Positions 12,166 through 29,500 of a stretch of 64,000 nt of DNA are shown here, in pieces (within the stretch, counting starts at the first letter, position 1; the number at the start of each line of letters is the position of its first letter). This DNA comes from Adineta steineri (Eukaryota > Rotifera > Eurotatoria > Adinetida > Adinetidae), in NCBI GenBank assembly GCA_905250115.1, contig CAJNOI010000063.1:129137-193136 (forward strand), in the 5' to 3' direction. The notes beneath the pieces are model-generated. The model saw nothing but the letters and a program-made list of their open reading frames with translations, was not told the origin of the DNA and ran no database searches. Both the position numbers and the translations under genes were made by a program.

Positions 12166-13476
12166 TTACACATCTATTCCATTTTGAGATTTAGTTTTCT
12201 CTTTGAACATTAATTCAGCTAGTTGATCAGCCACTTGAATACCTCGTGTTACAGCACCTTCAAGAAAACCACTATCGGTATCGCTTACTTCACTACTACT
12301 CAACCATAATCGTCCATTCCAATAGGCCTGTCTACACACATCAGTTACATGTGGATGACCACCTCTACCATCATTGACTGATGAGGATGTAAATGCTTCA
12401 TTACTCCAATCAGTGATATACACAGCTGTTGGATTTTCTGCATCGCTACCAAATATTTTAACAGTAGCATCGATTACTTGCTGTCTGGTAGTATTAGCTA
12501 GACAGAAAACAAAAAGAGCATTGCAAGTTGCACTGGAGGCATCATGCCATTCTTGTGCTTTGAGTTGACGTGAAACAGCAAATCCACTTAATTTCTTCTC
12601 TCGCCACCATGCACGTTCATATACAAGGACGGCTTTGCATGTAGATGCCATCCATGTGACACATTTCTTAAGTTGTTCGATAAGAGATGATGGTAACATT
12701 GGCGTTAACTGTACAGTTGATATTAATAGTTTAGGTGGCAAAGCTAATACTACGTAATCAGCCATTATAGAATGATGATCATGTAATTTTACAGTTATAG
12801 ATTTATCATCATTATAATTAATACTGGTAACAGGTGAGTTTAGCTGTATATTAACTGTTGCTTCGTTTCGGTTCGTTAGTTCATTAAGAATACTTGCACA
12901 TAAACTACCAGTTCCACCTTTGAGACGTTTAGCGCCACCATGAATGTTACCCATACTCGTTGGACGAGAAGTACCATTCATAGTATCTACAAGTGACATG
13001 CCTCCTTCGTATTGTTCCAGTTTATTAATACCTAGCTCGTTTGCTAATGCACGTACGGCAGTGTGATCTGGGAAGATCCACGAAGCACCTAAATCAAGAT
13101 TGAGTTCCGGAATACTAAATGTTCGACCACCAATTCTGTCACGTGCTTCGACTATTGTAATTTGATGTGGTCGCTTCTTGAGTAGACGTGTTAGGTTTCG
13201 AGCGCAAGTCAAACCAGAGAGACCAGCACCAACAATAACAATTCGAGCGATGTCGATATCATTTGATGTATCAGTTTCTATAAATAAGAAAAATTGATCA
13301 AAGTTAGTTTCTTTTACTAGAATGGCATATCTTCTTGTAAACTTTAGCCGTACTTCTAACATAGTCAAGATGAATTAGGATGTAAAATGTGTCAATCTTC
13401 ACTCATACCTATACTCTCAGGATGAGTCTATTTTATTCTTACTTTCAACGCTGTGTTGATTGCAATTATCTGCCAT
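12166..13476 (-). CDS. Flavin-containing amine oxidase-like protein, 381 aa
   Basis: A short first exon (13476-13443, MADNCNQHSVE) splices over a 165-bp intron to a long exon (13277-12166), in frame. The FAD-binding Rossmann motif 'IVIVGAGLSGLTCARNL', the 'EARDRIGGRT' motif and 'LDLGASW' are hallmarks of the MAO/PAO/LSD1 superfamily. The C-terminal FAD contact region is present as 'SGFLEGAVTRGIQVADQL'. The cysteine that binds FAD covalently in MAO-A/B is not in the equivalent place ('WLSSSEVSDTDSG'), so FAD should be non-covalent. At 381 aa it is shorter than animal MAO (about 520 aa), with a compressed substrate domain and no C-terminal membrane anchor. It probably oxidises an amine or amino acid; the substrate is not predictable. 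Confidence 0.88.
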
Positions 13477-14068
13477 CTTCTTTTTGAGAAGTTGATGGAA
13501 TGAATTATATTCTGTTGAATGATGATGCTATTTTGTCGAGGTATTTATAAGAGATTTTGCCATTCTTAGAAAAAAATGCAGTATCATAGCCGACAAAGCA
13601 AGATTTTTTCCCATCTATATTAGTTGTCTTTCTATAGGATAGAACTAGACAAATGAAAACAACTATACTACCATGACTCACAACAACAATGTAACGTTGC
13701 GAACTCTATCATTTTTATTTAGAGAGAATAAACATATTTTTTGTATTCACTAGTCATGATGCGTAGAACTAAAAGACGATGAACAAGATCTTTGCGAGTT
13801 TTAGAATTATGATACTATTTTATAAATCTTAAAAATCTAAATTTGCAAACAGCAACAACAATCGATTATGTTCATAAAAAGAAGCTTTGATTAAATATGA
13901 TATTGAATGTTACACACACCTATCATTTTGATTTAATCTCTTTTATTCTTCAGTTTAACTTTAAATAAGAAGCAGGCTTTTATTTTTATATTATTGATAT
14001 ACTAAGATATATTTTTAAATTACAATAATCACTCCATCATTAAATTAGAAAACGAACAATAATCAGTG
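13477..14068. other. Intergenic spacer
   Basis: AT-rich sequence between the amine oxidase start and the NHL gene stop. No features seen. Confidence 0.5.
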
Positions 14069-15037
14069 TCAATCCTCTTTGATAGCATATCGTTGCACTC
14101 GATGATTGTACGAATCAGATACGTAAAGATTACCAGCTTCATCGAATACTAAACCGGTTGGACCAGTTAATTGATTTGAGCCAGTACCCGAAGTGTATCT
14201 ATGACCAGCAATGATATCACCATGTTTGGCATTTTTGCCCCAACGCATTATTCGATTATTCCAGTGATCTGCTACGTAAACTGCGCCTGATGCATCAATG
14301 GTTACTCCTGTAGGACAATCCAATTGTGTAAGATTCTTTCCGCGACCTTGACCTCCAGCTACAACAATACCTTCTTTTGCACCTTTCGTCCATTTCATTA
14401 CACGATTATTCCAGGAGTCTGATACATATACAGATTGATCTCGATCGACAAAAATATATGTTGGATGATTAAGTTGACAGGGACGACTTCCTTGTCCATG
14501 ACCACCAGCAACGATTGTTCCCTTTCGTTCACCCGCACAATATCGTCTCACTTCATGCTTTTGACTATCGGAGATGTAGATAGATCCTTCATCATCCATA
14601 GCTAATCCACTACATGCGACATTGTCTATCATTATCTTGGGCTTTTTGCTACTTCCTCGTGTCCATTGTAAAACTTGTCGATTATTAGAATCACAAATAA
14701 TAAAACGTTTCGAATCAGCATCATTAATCACATTTAAAGGTCCAGATAAATGACCACGATTGTATCCACTTGTAGTTTTACTTGCTATTCTACGTCCTTC
14801 TTTCTTATCTCGTGTATATTCCATAATGCGATGATTTGAAATATCAGCAACCAAAATAGTTTGATTCTCATCTATGCAAATACCTTGAGGACAATTAAGT
14901 TTATTCATGTCAGTACCAAGACCAAGACCACCAGCAATAGTATGAGCTTGAGATTGCCATTTAGCATCAGATACTATATTTGGTATCACTATAACAATAA
15001 AAATATGTAGTATATTGGAAAATTTTAGACATCGCAT
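14069..15037 (-). CDS. Secreted six-bladed NHL-repeat beta-propeller, 322 aa
   Basis: A single exon. A hydrophobic N terminus ('ILHIFIVIVIPNIVSDA', residues 9-25) looks like a signal peptide. About six NHL blades follow, each with a core such as 'ILVADISNHRIMEY', 'VYVSDSWNNRVMKW', 'VYVADHWNNRIMRW' and 'LYVSDSYNHRVQRY', separated by 'IVAGGxGxG...L..P' linkers. The length is that of one complete propeller with nothing attached. Secreted NHL proteins are ligand or matrix binding modules, and bdelloids carry many of them. The ligand is unknown. No intron interrupts the gene. Confidence 0.88.
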   Translation of the reverse strand: MRCLKFSNILHIFIVIVIPNIVSDAKWQSQAHTIAGGLGLGTDMNKLNCPQGICIDENQTILVADISNHRIMEYTRDKKEGRRIASKTTSGYNRGHLSGPLNVINDADSKRFIICDSNNRQVLQWTRGSSKKPKIMIDNVACSGLAMDDEGSIYISDSQKHEVRRYCAGERKGTIVAGGHGQGSRPCQLNHPTYIFVDRDQSVYVSDSWNNRVMKWTKGAKEGIVVAGGQGRGKNLTQLDCPTGVTIDASGAVYVADHWNNRIMRWGKNAKHGDIIAGHRYTSGTGSNQLTGPTGLVFDEAGNLYVSDSYNHRVQRYAIKED

Positions 15038-15391
15038 TATCTACTTGAAATTCAAATGCAAATATAACTCAGCATATCACTTAAATTAATTGTATTATAA
15101 ATTAAAAAGCGTGTTTCTTTCATTAATTTAATAAAGTTTCTAAAGAATTTAAACATATCATTTTAATATAAATTACATATATTGTCGAGTATTTTCTTCA
15201 AAATAGGAATCTATATTCTCTTGTCTATCCGGATGAAATATAACACGATAAAGAAAGGATATTTTATAAGGTAATCTACACATATGTACTGTCACTTTTA
15301 AGTAAGAATCACAAAATAATTATTTTCAAATTCATATGAAAAGGAATCGCTTAACAATTTTAACTTTTTGATGAAATCTAAACGTCATCCT
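15038..15391. other. Intergenic spacer
   Basis: AT-rich sequence between the NHL gene start and the caspase-like gene stop. No features seen. Confidence 0.5.
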
Positions 15392-16176
15392 TTACGTACT
15401 GATAATTTGTTTATTAAGATTGGTTTCCCCATGTTTATGTAATCCATTTATAGTTAATGGTTTTTGTGTTTGATTACTTTCTTCGTATACATCGTTCATT
15501 ATACTGTGAAAAATATTTTCAATGGTAGCCTTTCTTTTTGTGATATTTTTCAATAAATGTTTGCTATATAATTCACCAGGAGCTGTTTGATTAGGAGCAC
15601 AAGCAAATTGAATTAATGCTCCATTAGTTAATTTCATTTCACGTAGACCTTTACTTTCAGTAGCATCTAAGGAAATATAAACATTATCTGTTAGAGTTTT
15701 TAACAATGCTATTTACTCTTTGATTTTGATCCAGCTTTTCGCATATATGATTTACAGCAATCCAAGATGAATAGAGTGATATATGATGTATTTTTCTCTA
15801 CCAGACGTTCAAGTATTTTATCAGCCGATGTAGCAATATCTTCAACATCTCTATCACTCTCTATAATATCATCCTTGATAGGTATCAAATAATTTTTATT
15901 ATTCACATGATCACTCTGACCAGAATAGTAGAACAAGATTATGTCTCCATCTGTAATTTCATCTGCAAATTTTTTAACGTTTCCGAACATTTCTGGATCT
16001 GTCTGTATATCGGTATACTTTGTAACTTTAAAACTGATGCTTTGAAGTTTTTCCGCTAAATTGTTGACCTTGTTAGTACTATGACTTATTTTGTTATTTG
16101 AACGACTATAATTACCATTACTAATGATTAGTGCTAACTTTCGATGATGAGATGAGTTACTTGCTGAACTCGACAT
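15392..16176 (-). CDS. Caspase-like (peptidase C14) protein with altered catalytic His, 244 aa
   Basis: Two exons, 16176-15717 and 15666-15392, join in frame across a 50-bp GT...AG intron; without this splice a stop appears to break the gene. The p20-like fold is visible: 'LALIISNGNYS', 'GDIILFYYSG', 'NYLIPIKDD' and 'FILDCCKSYMRKAG'. The catalytic cysteine (C141, second Cys of DCC) is present. The catalytic histidine of the family GHG motif is glutamine (Q87 in 'YYSGQSD'). The protein is therefore probably a non-peptidase relative that binds or regulates active caspases or metacaspases. The C-terminal half carries 'IQFACAPNQTA', a conserved-looking strand of this family. Cytosolic, no signal peptide. 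Confidence 0.8.
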
Positions 16177-19100
16177 GATTTATTTATATCTGAAATAATA
16201 TAAGAAACTTCATAACTGAAAGGCTATGAGTGTGGGTGAAGAAGTGGGCGAGGGTATGAATGGAGGATGATACAGATGTGGGTGAGGTAGAGTCGAAACC
16301 ATATCTACACTCTACTGAATCACAAGGGACAAAACGCTCCTAGTTCATGTTATATTTTTAGTGAATATTATATATGAAAGGCTCACCTGTCGATGTGCCA
16401 TACTTGAGCTATAGTCAAGCCTACACGCAAATTCAATTCATCGAACGGTTTAGATTTGGGCCACGTCTGATTAAGATAATTATGAAAAGGAAATAGTATA
16501 CTTCTAAAAAATAAAGTCGCACATCTAACCCATCGTATTCCTATATTGAGAGATAAAGTACAAGAATATGTATGCTAGAAATGAAAGTAAAATTAACTTT
16601 GGGATTTTCCCCACATCATTATATTCAGGATCGTGTCATAGATCTGTACTGATTTAAATCTGATTAATTCAGTATGTGAGCTGGAAGTATAAACAAATAT
16701 TAACTAAAAATTCAATTTCTTACAATATTGAAAAGCATATGAAATATTACCAGCCGTGTATTCGTCAGTTTCTGTATGATATTATTATGTGCTGTAAATA
16801 GCTATTTCATAATAGTTAAATATTAACAATTAAACTTACCATTAATTTATTCACTCCGTTGTAAGTCTTTTATTAATATTCATGATTAACAAAATATTAG
16901 GAGCTCGTGTTCTAAAAAAAACAAACCTATTCTATTATTCATTTTACTTGTTTTCTATGCTTAACTTTCTGCGATAATTGAAGTTTGTCTGTTGCTTTTA
17001 AAAAGTCGTAACTATTTTTTCTTCCAACTTTCGAGTGAGACAAGCAAAAAAACGTTGCTACCCCTTATTTATTTTAATGTACTTCAAAAAATTCCACGTA
17101 TTACTTATAAATTTTGCAATGCATCCGACATTAATATTTACTCTCTTTTAAAATAAAGTCAACGAAGCACATGAAATGACTTTAAAAAGATTATTGTAGA
17201 AGAAATTTGCACATCTAACATGCAATTATATAAAATTCATTTTCATGAATATTCAATCAAAGAAGAGTAAATTCGATATGTTTTTAGTTAGATTAACTCC
17301 ACTTAATTGAACATTTTAAAGTCAAAATTTTGATAGAATTCATCTAAAATATAGTGAAATCGAATGAATATATGGCGTAATATAACATTTAATTTCTATA
17401 CAAGTGCTGAAATTTTAAGTTCGACGAAATTTATGATATAAATAAATAAACTTTCTATGAAGAATTCATTGTATCATATTGTTGTTCAACAATACAAAAT
17501 CTTTGATTGTATTTTACCGAAGTTCCGATAATTGGTATGCTTAACTCTATGAAGATGGTGACATTTATACATTGACAAAATAAATGGTCACATAATTTAA
17601 TATATTTAAATATAGGTTCTGCATAGTAGGTGATCAAGATTGCATTATATTTCTTTAAATCTTCCTTAGATTTAAACTGAAAATATAGGATTCGATAAGT
17701 TTTGATTGTGAGATTGATTCTTGTGACTAAATCGATCCATTCTTTACTATAAATTAAAATAATATAAATAAGATTTTATCTTATTTTAGAAAGTGTTTTG
17801 AAATATAAATCAATTACTAATATATTCATTGTTGAGATCATGTATACTTTACTAACAAAATATCTTATTTTATAAAATAAATCTCGAAGATTCTACTATA
17901 ATAATAGCTATGCTATTTAAACAATTTATATAATTTTATAGAGTTCATTTCTCTATATTCATTAGTAATATCTAATGCACTTGAAAATCATATTTTTCGA
18001 CAGTTCTATCATGTATGTTTGTAATAAAATAAATTTTAAAGACATGCGTCAAAAAAAATGACTTTCAGAGTATATAAATTTAATTTTATTCGATAGAGTT
18101 ATAGACTGTAACTTTTATCCAGTAGTAGTTTTTAAAAAACAAAGCCTGTAATATTTCTGAATTATATATATGATAAGAGATTTTTATGAATATAAATAAA
18201 TCTAATAAACATGAAAGACAGAAGCCTTGATATATCAATATAGCAATATTTCACTTTACTCTAGATGATATAATGTGGCTGTCTACGTATATACATATAT
18301 GTTGTTTTGTTGATTAGTAGAGAAAATTAACTTTGAAGTAGGCGATTCAAATGCTAATAAGTATACAATTCTATTTTTAAACAAAGTTAGTTTTATAATA
18401 TAAAATAAAGTAGTTCATTTTTTATATAACATAGATATAAATAAGTTTTCTATTTCAAAGCCTGGTTTACAATATAACATCATATGTTATTGTTATCAAC
18501 TTCTTCATTTGATCCGTTTATCGTACCATTTATTAAAACACCTAGAGAAGTATTCTTTCCTTCGTAATTATTAAGTATTAGATAAATATATGAAGACTAG
18601 GGCTTAGTGTTATTATTAGCATTGAAACAATAATACTCAATCCATATAGTAGTTACGATGAATAGTTAAAATAGCTATATCATTGAACTAATAAATATAT
18701 CTCATAAATATTATGTTCATTAGATAAAATTCTATATTTTAAAAAGTACCATTTTTTTAAATAAAAACAATATTATTGCAAGAGTTTTTGAATCGTTCTG
18801 CTCTAATAAAATATAGGAAAAAAAGAACATTTTATTTTTAATTTCTATTAAAAACTACGTAACTAGAATAAAGTCCTTTTCTTTTTTTTTCATTACTTAT
18901 AATAATTATATTTTGCGTTGCATTTATTCTTTTATAATAGAAATTATCTATATAATTATTATTTCTATTTCTTTTCTTCATAATAACGATGATTCTGATT
19001 GGTTCTTCTATCGACAAATAAATAGCAAGGTAAACATGTGCTATTATTTTTCCTTTCGTTGCTTGTCATTTACAATCTATTTTTTCGTCATCATTCGTTG

Positions 19101-19259
19101 ATCGAACGAGCAAAAGGTACTTTTCAGTACACTTTACTATATTTACAAAAATAAATTGTAATTAGCAAAAAAGAAAAACTTAATCTAATGATTGGTTCTA
19201 TTCTTTCAGTTTTTTTTTCTATTATGATTACATAAAATAAAAGAATACGAATCCCGGTG
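16177..19259. other. 3-kb gene-free stretch
   Basis: AT-rich sequence without a convincing coding frame on either strand; the short open frames look like chance. It contains a G-rich telomere-like patch at 16229-16315. It must also include the promoter of the HECT ligase at its right end and that of the caspase-like gene at its left. Confidence 0.5.
16229..16315. repeat. Degenerate telomere-like G/T-rich patch
   Basis: Repeated GTGGG units (AGTGTGGGTG, AGTGGGCGAGGG, GATGTGGGTGAGG) are followed by a weak C/A arm (CTACACTCTACT). It resembles the other patches in the window but its hairpin is poor. Confidence 0.4.
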
Positions 19260-22602
<3,343 letters not shown>

Positions 22603-24464
22603 TTTGAAATAAAACGTTTTTTCTCTAATATTTTCGTGTATGGTAACTGTGAATGAGGTTATTTTTTCTTTCCGTTTGTCTTTCTTTTTTTCTTTTTGTT
22701 TAATATGTGCATTTTAAAAAGAATTACTTCTTTAACGACAGCGAAAAATGTTTTCTTTTTGTTCTTCTTTTTAATGCGATAATTTTTCTGTCCATTCTTA
22801 TTCATTGGTTCTCTCTCTCTCACTTTCTCTCTATTGTTATAACAGTACATCATTTCCTTGGTTCAAACAGTTTTTGATGAGATTATTTCGAAACACAAAA
22901 TAATTTCAGTTCATTTTATTTTATTTTCTATTCATTATATATGTACAGCTTGATTAGAAAAATATATATATATATATTTATGTGTATAGGACAAATTAAT
23001 CTTTATATTTTGTTTATTAAGAATGTGGGAATCCATACAATGTCTTATTTGATTGAAGGGGTATGAGTTAAATGTTTTCAAAACTCAATATTTGCTGGAT
23101 TGATGATAGATAATCGCAGATTTTTAATTAGAATACAACTGAATCTTAGACAAAAGAAAAAAGTCTGACGAGGAAACCTATTGTTTTGTATACATATAGA
23201 ACTAACCGTGTAAATACAAACTCTCGAATCGTTCGTATTATTGAACCTTCATGTTAGAGCTATAATCATTTTATTGACTTTTCAGTCTACTACAAAACAT
23301 CACAATAAGTCATTTTTGTTAATAGGCTGAGAAAGACTTAACTGTAAGAACCCTTTCATAGTTTGTATCTCACTAACATAAAGAGGAATAAGATTAAGGT
23401 AGATCAGTACAGAAATTTTTAAAATAATTGAACTATATCAACAGATTTGTGACAGTTAAGTTATATATTTCAATCATAATACTTGATGAAATATCTTGAA
23501 GAGATTCACGACGACTAGATCTCACTTGAGTAAATTATTTTTTTATAGTTGTAATTCTTCTTTGTTCTGAATATCGAGAGGTATATACGAGAGAAATGAA
23601 CGAGATATGAAGCATTTCTAGGTCAAATATTGCATATGTGAATAAGTAATGCTTCATTAAGCATGAGAGAATGTAATTGTGAAAGAATAAATGGCGAAAA
23701 ATCAGTCATGAACATGAGTAATGATGATGAATAATTGCAATAGATAATTTGATGAAGATGAATGGATCATTTATCTAATAATGGTTATTTGAAATTTTAT
23801 ATTAATATTACAGAAGAAAATTTTTTACTAAAACAAAGTTTGACGAAGACTGCAGGATAACCTTAACTTCTGAATCTAGATATCACAACTAGTTGTAATA
23901 TAGTACAATATTTCAGAATTTGTACGTGATAATTTTTTTCATCTTTTTATTTATTCACACCATACCTTCGACACATCATTTGACGTAGTTAGCATAATAA
24001 TTAGTATATAGATAAGAGTAAGAGTGTACTTCAACTAAGACTATGCCTATAGTAATCTATTTTAAAGCTTCGATTTCTCACAATTTGATGTACCATAATA
24101 TTTTGAATTTCACATCATTTCTTTAATTAACAAGTTTTTTCAGAATACGAAAAGTTTTCCATCACAAGTCTCTTGAATTTTTTGTACCAATATATTACAT
24201 ATTAAAGAAAATGAACAATATCATCAATCGTGTCATATCTAAACAATTCTATCTTTTCAAGCATGTCGTATGATTGATATATTAGCTTTAATTTTCAAAT
24301 GACATAAAAATATCTCGATATAAATAAACAAGTAATTGTTTGCAATACAAACGAAAAGTATTTTTGAAAGCACTAAATAATCAAGAAATTACAATAACAA
24401 CAAGATAAACAAAACAAAAAAGTACATTTATAATGTCGTTATCTATTTAAATAAGAATAAGTTC
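22603..24464. other. 1.9-kb convergent intergenic region
   Basis: The left end is T- and C-rich (22650-22850) and is likely the 3' UTR of the HECT ligase. The rest is AT-rich, with no coding frame, RNA gene or clear repeat. Confidence 0.5.
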
Positions 24465-25503
24465 CTATCGATTCCACCATAATATCAAGGCAATAAAGAA
24501 AAATAAGTACCAATTAATAATTAAAGTTTGTATTGCTGAACCAAATACTTTACCATTATAATAATCACCTGAACTATGTGTACAACGTACATCAGTAATT
24601 GCATTGTCACAACCTTTAAAACCACCTTTAAATATTTAAATTAAATTAAATTAAATGAAAAATAAAACTGTTTATTGTTTTCTACCTTGACATTCTCGAT
24701 CTGCTTCTTTCTGAATATGTTTCATAAAATTTGAAAGTTGCTCAACATCATCGCGAACGTCAATAATTGAACAATTTGTTATATATTTATCGGCACATCG
24801 GATATATCCTCTTACTGTTTTACACCATCGAATTTTTTCTAATACAGTCCAATCTTTTTTAAATCTTAAACGACTATTCAATATATCATTACATTCTTTT
24901 CCAGCCTAGTATATTATTATAAATGATAATTAGAAAATAAATATTTGCAAACCTCTTCGACTTCACATGGTGGAATAGTTGAAGTTGTTGAAGTTGTTGT
25001 CGTAGTTGTTCGTACTGGTGGTGATGTCGTCGTTTTACATTTATACCGAATTATTGAATCACCACCAAGACCCGCACAATATCTACCTAATCGCCAACCC
25101 TAGAAAAATATATATTCTCGATATAATTTATTTTTTTCAAAAATGTTTCTTACAGCTTGTTGAAGGCCAACTTCAAATGCTGCTAAAGCACCTGTATGTT
25201 CACTGTTTAAATCACAACATTGAAGTTGTTTATTAACACATTCAATATATTTTTTTCCTTTATCACAAAATTGAAAAAGTTGTTCACGTGTATATAAATC
25301 ATCTTTCATCTAATAATAATTATAATACAAATTAAATTAATCGAATAAGAAAATCAATACTATACAATCTCTTCATCATCAGCAGTTGGTGGTTGTGGAC
25401 AATCAGATGCTTTCCATATATTACAAGAATTCACAAATGTTAGAAGACAAAAGAAATATATATATAATAATATAAATAAATAATGATCTTTAGTGAATAA
25501 CAT
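24465..25503 (-). CDS. Secreted cysteine-rich protein, probably membrane-anchored
   Basis: Five exons, all joining in frame, starting MLFTKDHYLFILL at 25503. A signal peptide covers residues 1-26 ('FILLYIYFFCLLTFVNS'). The mature part has two similar Cys-spaced modules: one around 'FCDKGKKYIECVNKQLQCC', the other around 'WCKTVRGYIRCADKYITNC'. They are separated by a Thr/Ser-rich, probably O-glycosylated linker ('TTTSPPVRTTTTTSTTST'). The C terminus is hydrophobic ('IINWYLFFFIALIL') with only 'WWNR' after it, which fits a GPI signal or a tail-end membrane segment. The Cys spacing recalls secreted Cys-rich domains of invertebrates such as DUF19-like proteins, but I cannot assign a family. Function unknown; cell-surface or secreted. 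Confidence 0.72.
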
Positions 25504-26517
25504 TATTTGTACAATTGAAATGTATAACGACATCATTGTTATCGATAGTGAATTTTTTTTTTATCTTGTTCTTTCAAAACCACCTACTCATTTCTTTTTC
25601 TTTTTTAACGAAAGTATTCAATGAAGCCAAATCTCTGTCGGGAATAAAGAGATAGAGAGAGGATCACGTATACATATATTGTTTGAATAATCAAATCAAT
25701 TACTACATAGTCGTGAAATTGTTTTATTTGAAACAATGTTGTATGACCTTGGAGAATAAATTTCTTTTCATGGTTATATGAATGACGACAAATTTTCGGT
25801 CTTGATTACCTTGTCTTTATTTATATATCATTTAATTATATTCGAGAATATGAACGAATATTAAAAAGAAGAAGAAGAAGAAAAAGGATGACATAAGTAT
25901 TTTTATTTGTATAAATAACAAAACGTAATTTCGGATGATGATGAAGTAAACAATCGGTGTTAAACGGATTGAAGGATGAGACAGTCTCTTTTTTTGCTTA
26001 TATGAATAAAGGATTAATTTGAAGGTGAAATAATCATTTTTATTTTCTATAAAGAATATGAATCATTATATTTTCTTGAAATATAATTTAACTAACTTAT
26101 GTTTTATATCTCAGCAGATTCTTTTAAATAAAAAATTTCATATAATAATCATATACTGATAAAAACAAAACAGCACATTTTTGTAAATATAAATTATATT
26201 ATCATTCACAATTGACTAATTGTATCTTTTCATTTTCTAATACAAGTCAAATAAATATAATATAATTATTTCTATTGATTTATTTAACAGGAGATTCTTT
26301 TCTACAAAAAAACACATTATAGAAAAAAAACAATTTTCGGTACAAAAGAATATGTATATAGACAGTGGGTAAAAAAAAAACAAGAAAACATCATTTTGAA
26401 TTGATTTTCTAAGATTAAAGTGTCACTCTCATATAGATGTTTGTACACGCTAAAAAAACAAAACAATGTACAAGAGAAAGAAATAAACATAACGAATAGC
26501 ACCAAAAATAATATATT
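25504..26517. other. 1-kb intergenic region
   Basis: AT-rich sequence between two minus-strand genes. It should include the promoter of the Cys-rich gene and the long 3' UTR of the srGAP gene. Nothing else recognised. Confidence 0.5.
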
Positions 26518-29500
26518 TTAAACTTCTGTAACTTTCGGTGAACCAGAAACTGAAAGTGGTTGTTGATGATGTATAGCATTGAAATGTGTTGGTGATGATT
26601 CGGTTGTCTGTTGTAAACCAAGACGTTTAATTAATTGTAAAGTTTTTTCAGGTTTTTTCATAATCGGTGGTGGCATTTTCTTTTGTTCGATAGATTCTGA
26701 TGATGGTGAATTTGAACGTGATTTACTTGTTACATCAAGAATTATTGTTGAATGTACTATTGAACTATTATTATTATTAGTTATTGGTGATAGAATTTCA
26801 TCAAGTGATTTTGATGCTGGTGGTGTAACAAATCCAGTTGTTATTGGTAGATTAAGTACAAGATCAGGTGCATCAGTTTCTTGTTGTGTATTTGAAGTTG
26901 ATATTGAGCGAAAACATTGTGCATGACATTCTTCAACAGTTCGAATACCAGACAAAACTTCACGTAATGCTGAATCAATATCAATTATTTGTTGATCATT
27001 TATTGATGTTAAATGAGATGATGATGAAGATGATGATGATGAAGATGTTAAATCAAAATGGTCATTTGTTGATAATAATGGAGGTGATCTCGATGGTAAA
27101 ATATCATAGATTGTGCGATAATTAGATATAGGTTGTTTAGAAAGATTTTGAGATGAATAAGTATCGTCTTCATGATCAATATCAGTATCAACATCAACTA
27201 TTTCACTTTCTTTTGATGATTGAAGACGTTGTTCATCAACAAGTGAAAAATTAGATGATTGAGAAGATATATTAGAAATAAATGATGTTGGATTAGGAAT
27301 ATCTGATTGATCATTTGATGTTGTTGATGTTGTTGTTAAATTAATTGAATGAGATGAAGGTGATGGAACAGGTTCTATACTAAGTGAAGGACGATGTTGA
27401 ATAGGAGCTGAATCTCGGCGTCTAAAAATTGAAAAATAGAATATAACAATAACTGTTCTACTTGATTATTTGGAAATGAAACATGCGCTAATATAATAGT
27501 CAATATTCAATTGATATATCTTATGTTCTGATTTTCATAATTCCTTTTCTATGCGCTACGACTTACTATATAGGTTGGCTTAGAAATCTGTCGAATGACC
27601 GATTCAAACAAGCGAATAACAAGAGATTTATAAACTATCATATTGTAATACAAAGTTGATTCTCATAAACTCTATCAAATATGTTTCTAAATAAAACCCT
27701 CCATATGAAAAACATATGTTCGAAAATATTATCAAAGATGACAAGATGTTATCTAGACAGTAACATATGGTCACATTATTAAAATACCAACCTAGATTTA
27801 AGCTTGATATAACCGTCAGGAATAAATCCTGACTGTTTTCTACCAGCTATATGTCCTAACCACCATTCATGATTCAGTTTTTTATAAATATAAAGAATTT
27901 GATTTTTTTTAAATGATATTTCTTTAGTTGTTCTACCATTATAATCAAACAATGCCACTGCTTGCACCATCTCCATTTCTAAAAGAAAAAAATAAATTAT
28001 CTTTTTTTTCAAAATTTCTATCAGACACAAATATATAGGTAAGCAAACACTGAAAAAGCTTTAAGGGAAGTACGAAAAGCCATGCGAAACATGCTCGCTC
28101 ATATATATATTTCTCAATTATTACCAAACATCAGTCTCATTTAATAAATTAAAATCTTCGGTACAATAATCAGAATCTTGTGAAGCTAGAAATATTTTAA
28201 TAATACAAATCTTTCTGTCTCAAAAAAAAAGAAAAACAATAATATACCATCATCACTTGGTGATTGTCTCATTGAACGTTCACTAATACCTTCATCATCT
28301 TCATCTTCTTCACCCTCACTAAAAATATAAAATATCATTTTTTTGTTTTAAAAGAAAACAATTCTTAAGATTAATTTCTCTTACATTGGTATTGTAATAG
28401 CAAATTTCTCATAGACTGGACCATCATCACTTGCTGAAAAGATTTCTTCATGATGTGTTATTATTGTTCGTATAAGTTCAATTGTATGTGTTATATATTG
28501 CACTTGAACTTTATCTTCTGGTACTGGCAAAAGTGTTGGTGCTAAACAACTAGCTAAATTTGATGCATCCATCATATTTTCATCAGAATATTCTGTTAGA
28601 CTATAATAAATTTTTGATTTTTATTATTAATCAACCAATTAATAAAACTTACTGATTAAGAAATGCAAAAAAATAACGCATAACAATATATATTGGACGA
28701 GGTAGAAGTTTCACAACTTGACAAAGATTTTCTACACATTTATCTTCCGATTCAACATCAACTAAATAGAATAGATTCATATTTTTTCTATTTTCCATAT
28801 ATATATATTTACATACCTATACATAAAATAAATGAATCAAACATTTCTCGAGCAAATAATGGTTCTTTTAATTCACGAAAATATAATTTTAATACACCAG
28901 CTACTGAATTCATATCACGACCAGTTACATTAACCAATGGATCTTCACCTTTTTCAAAAGCATCTTTAAATTGATTGATATCAACTTGTGCACCGGGTAC
29001 ACGAAAAATACCCTAAATAAAAATCATTCGAATACAAATGTGTTTTTTTTTCGTTGATAAAAATTTCATACTTGATTATGTAAACCAAGTCGATTGATAG
29101 CACTAACACATGATGAAATAATTAATGGAATAGGTTGTTGTGTAACTTGAATATAATCTAATAGTTTACCACCAAATAAACGTGGACGACCAAGTATGGG
29201 TGCACGACCAATTTGTTTTGGTTTTATTGGACGACGTATAAGACTAAATTTCACGATAAAATATTATTTAGAAAATTATTCAAATTACAAGATAAACAAA
29301 AATATATCTTGTTTAATAAATAATTATATGAGAACTACGATCTATTATTATCATACGCAAATCAGAACGATAGAATTTCAGTAAAAATGTACTTGCGATC
29401 CTTCTGTCTAAATCAATTTTGTCGTATAAAAGGGCATTATGAAATTTTGAACTAATGAATTTTAATTCTTCAGAAAAATCTAATGTATCATACTTTTTAT

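Noticed and set aside
15709..15720. Stop codon apparently splitting the caspase-like gene
   Set aside because: A 50-bp intron with good GT...AG ends removes it and restores the family motif order.
26579..26926. Long plus-strand open frame (115 codons) opposite the srGAP tail
   Set aside because: It is the antisense shadow of the Ser-rich srGAP last exon; low-complexity coding sequence often leaves the other strand open.
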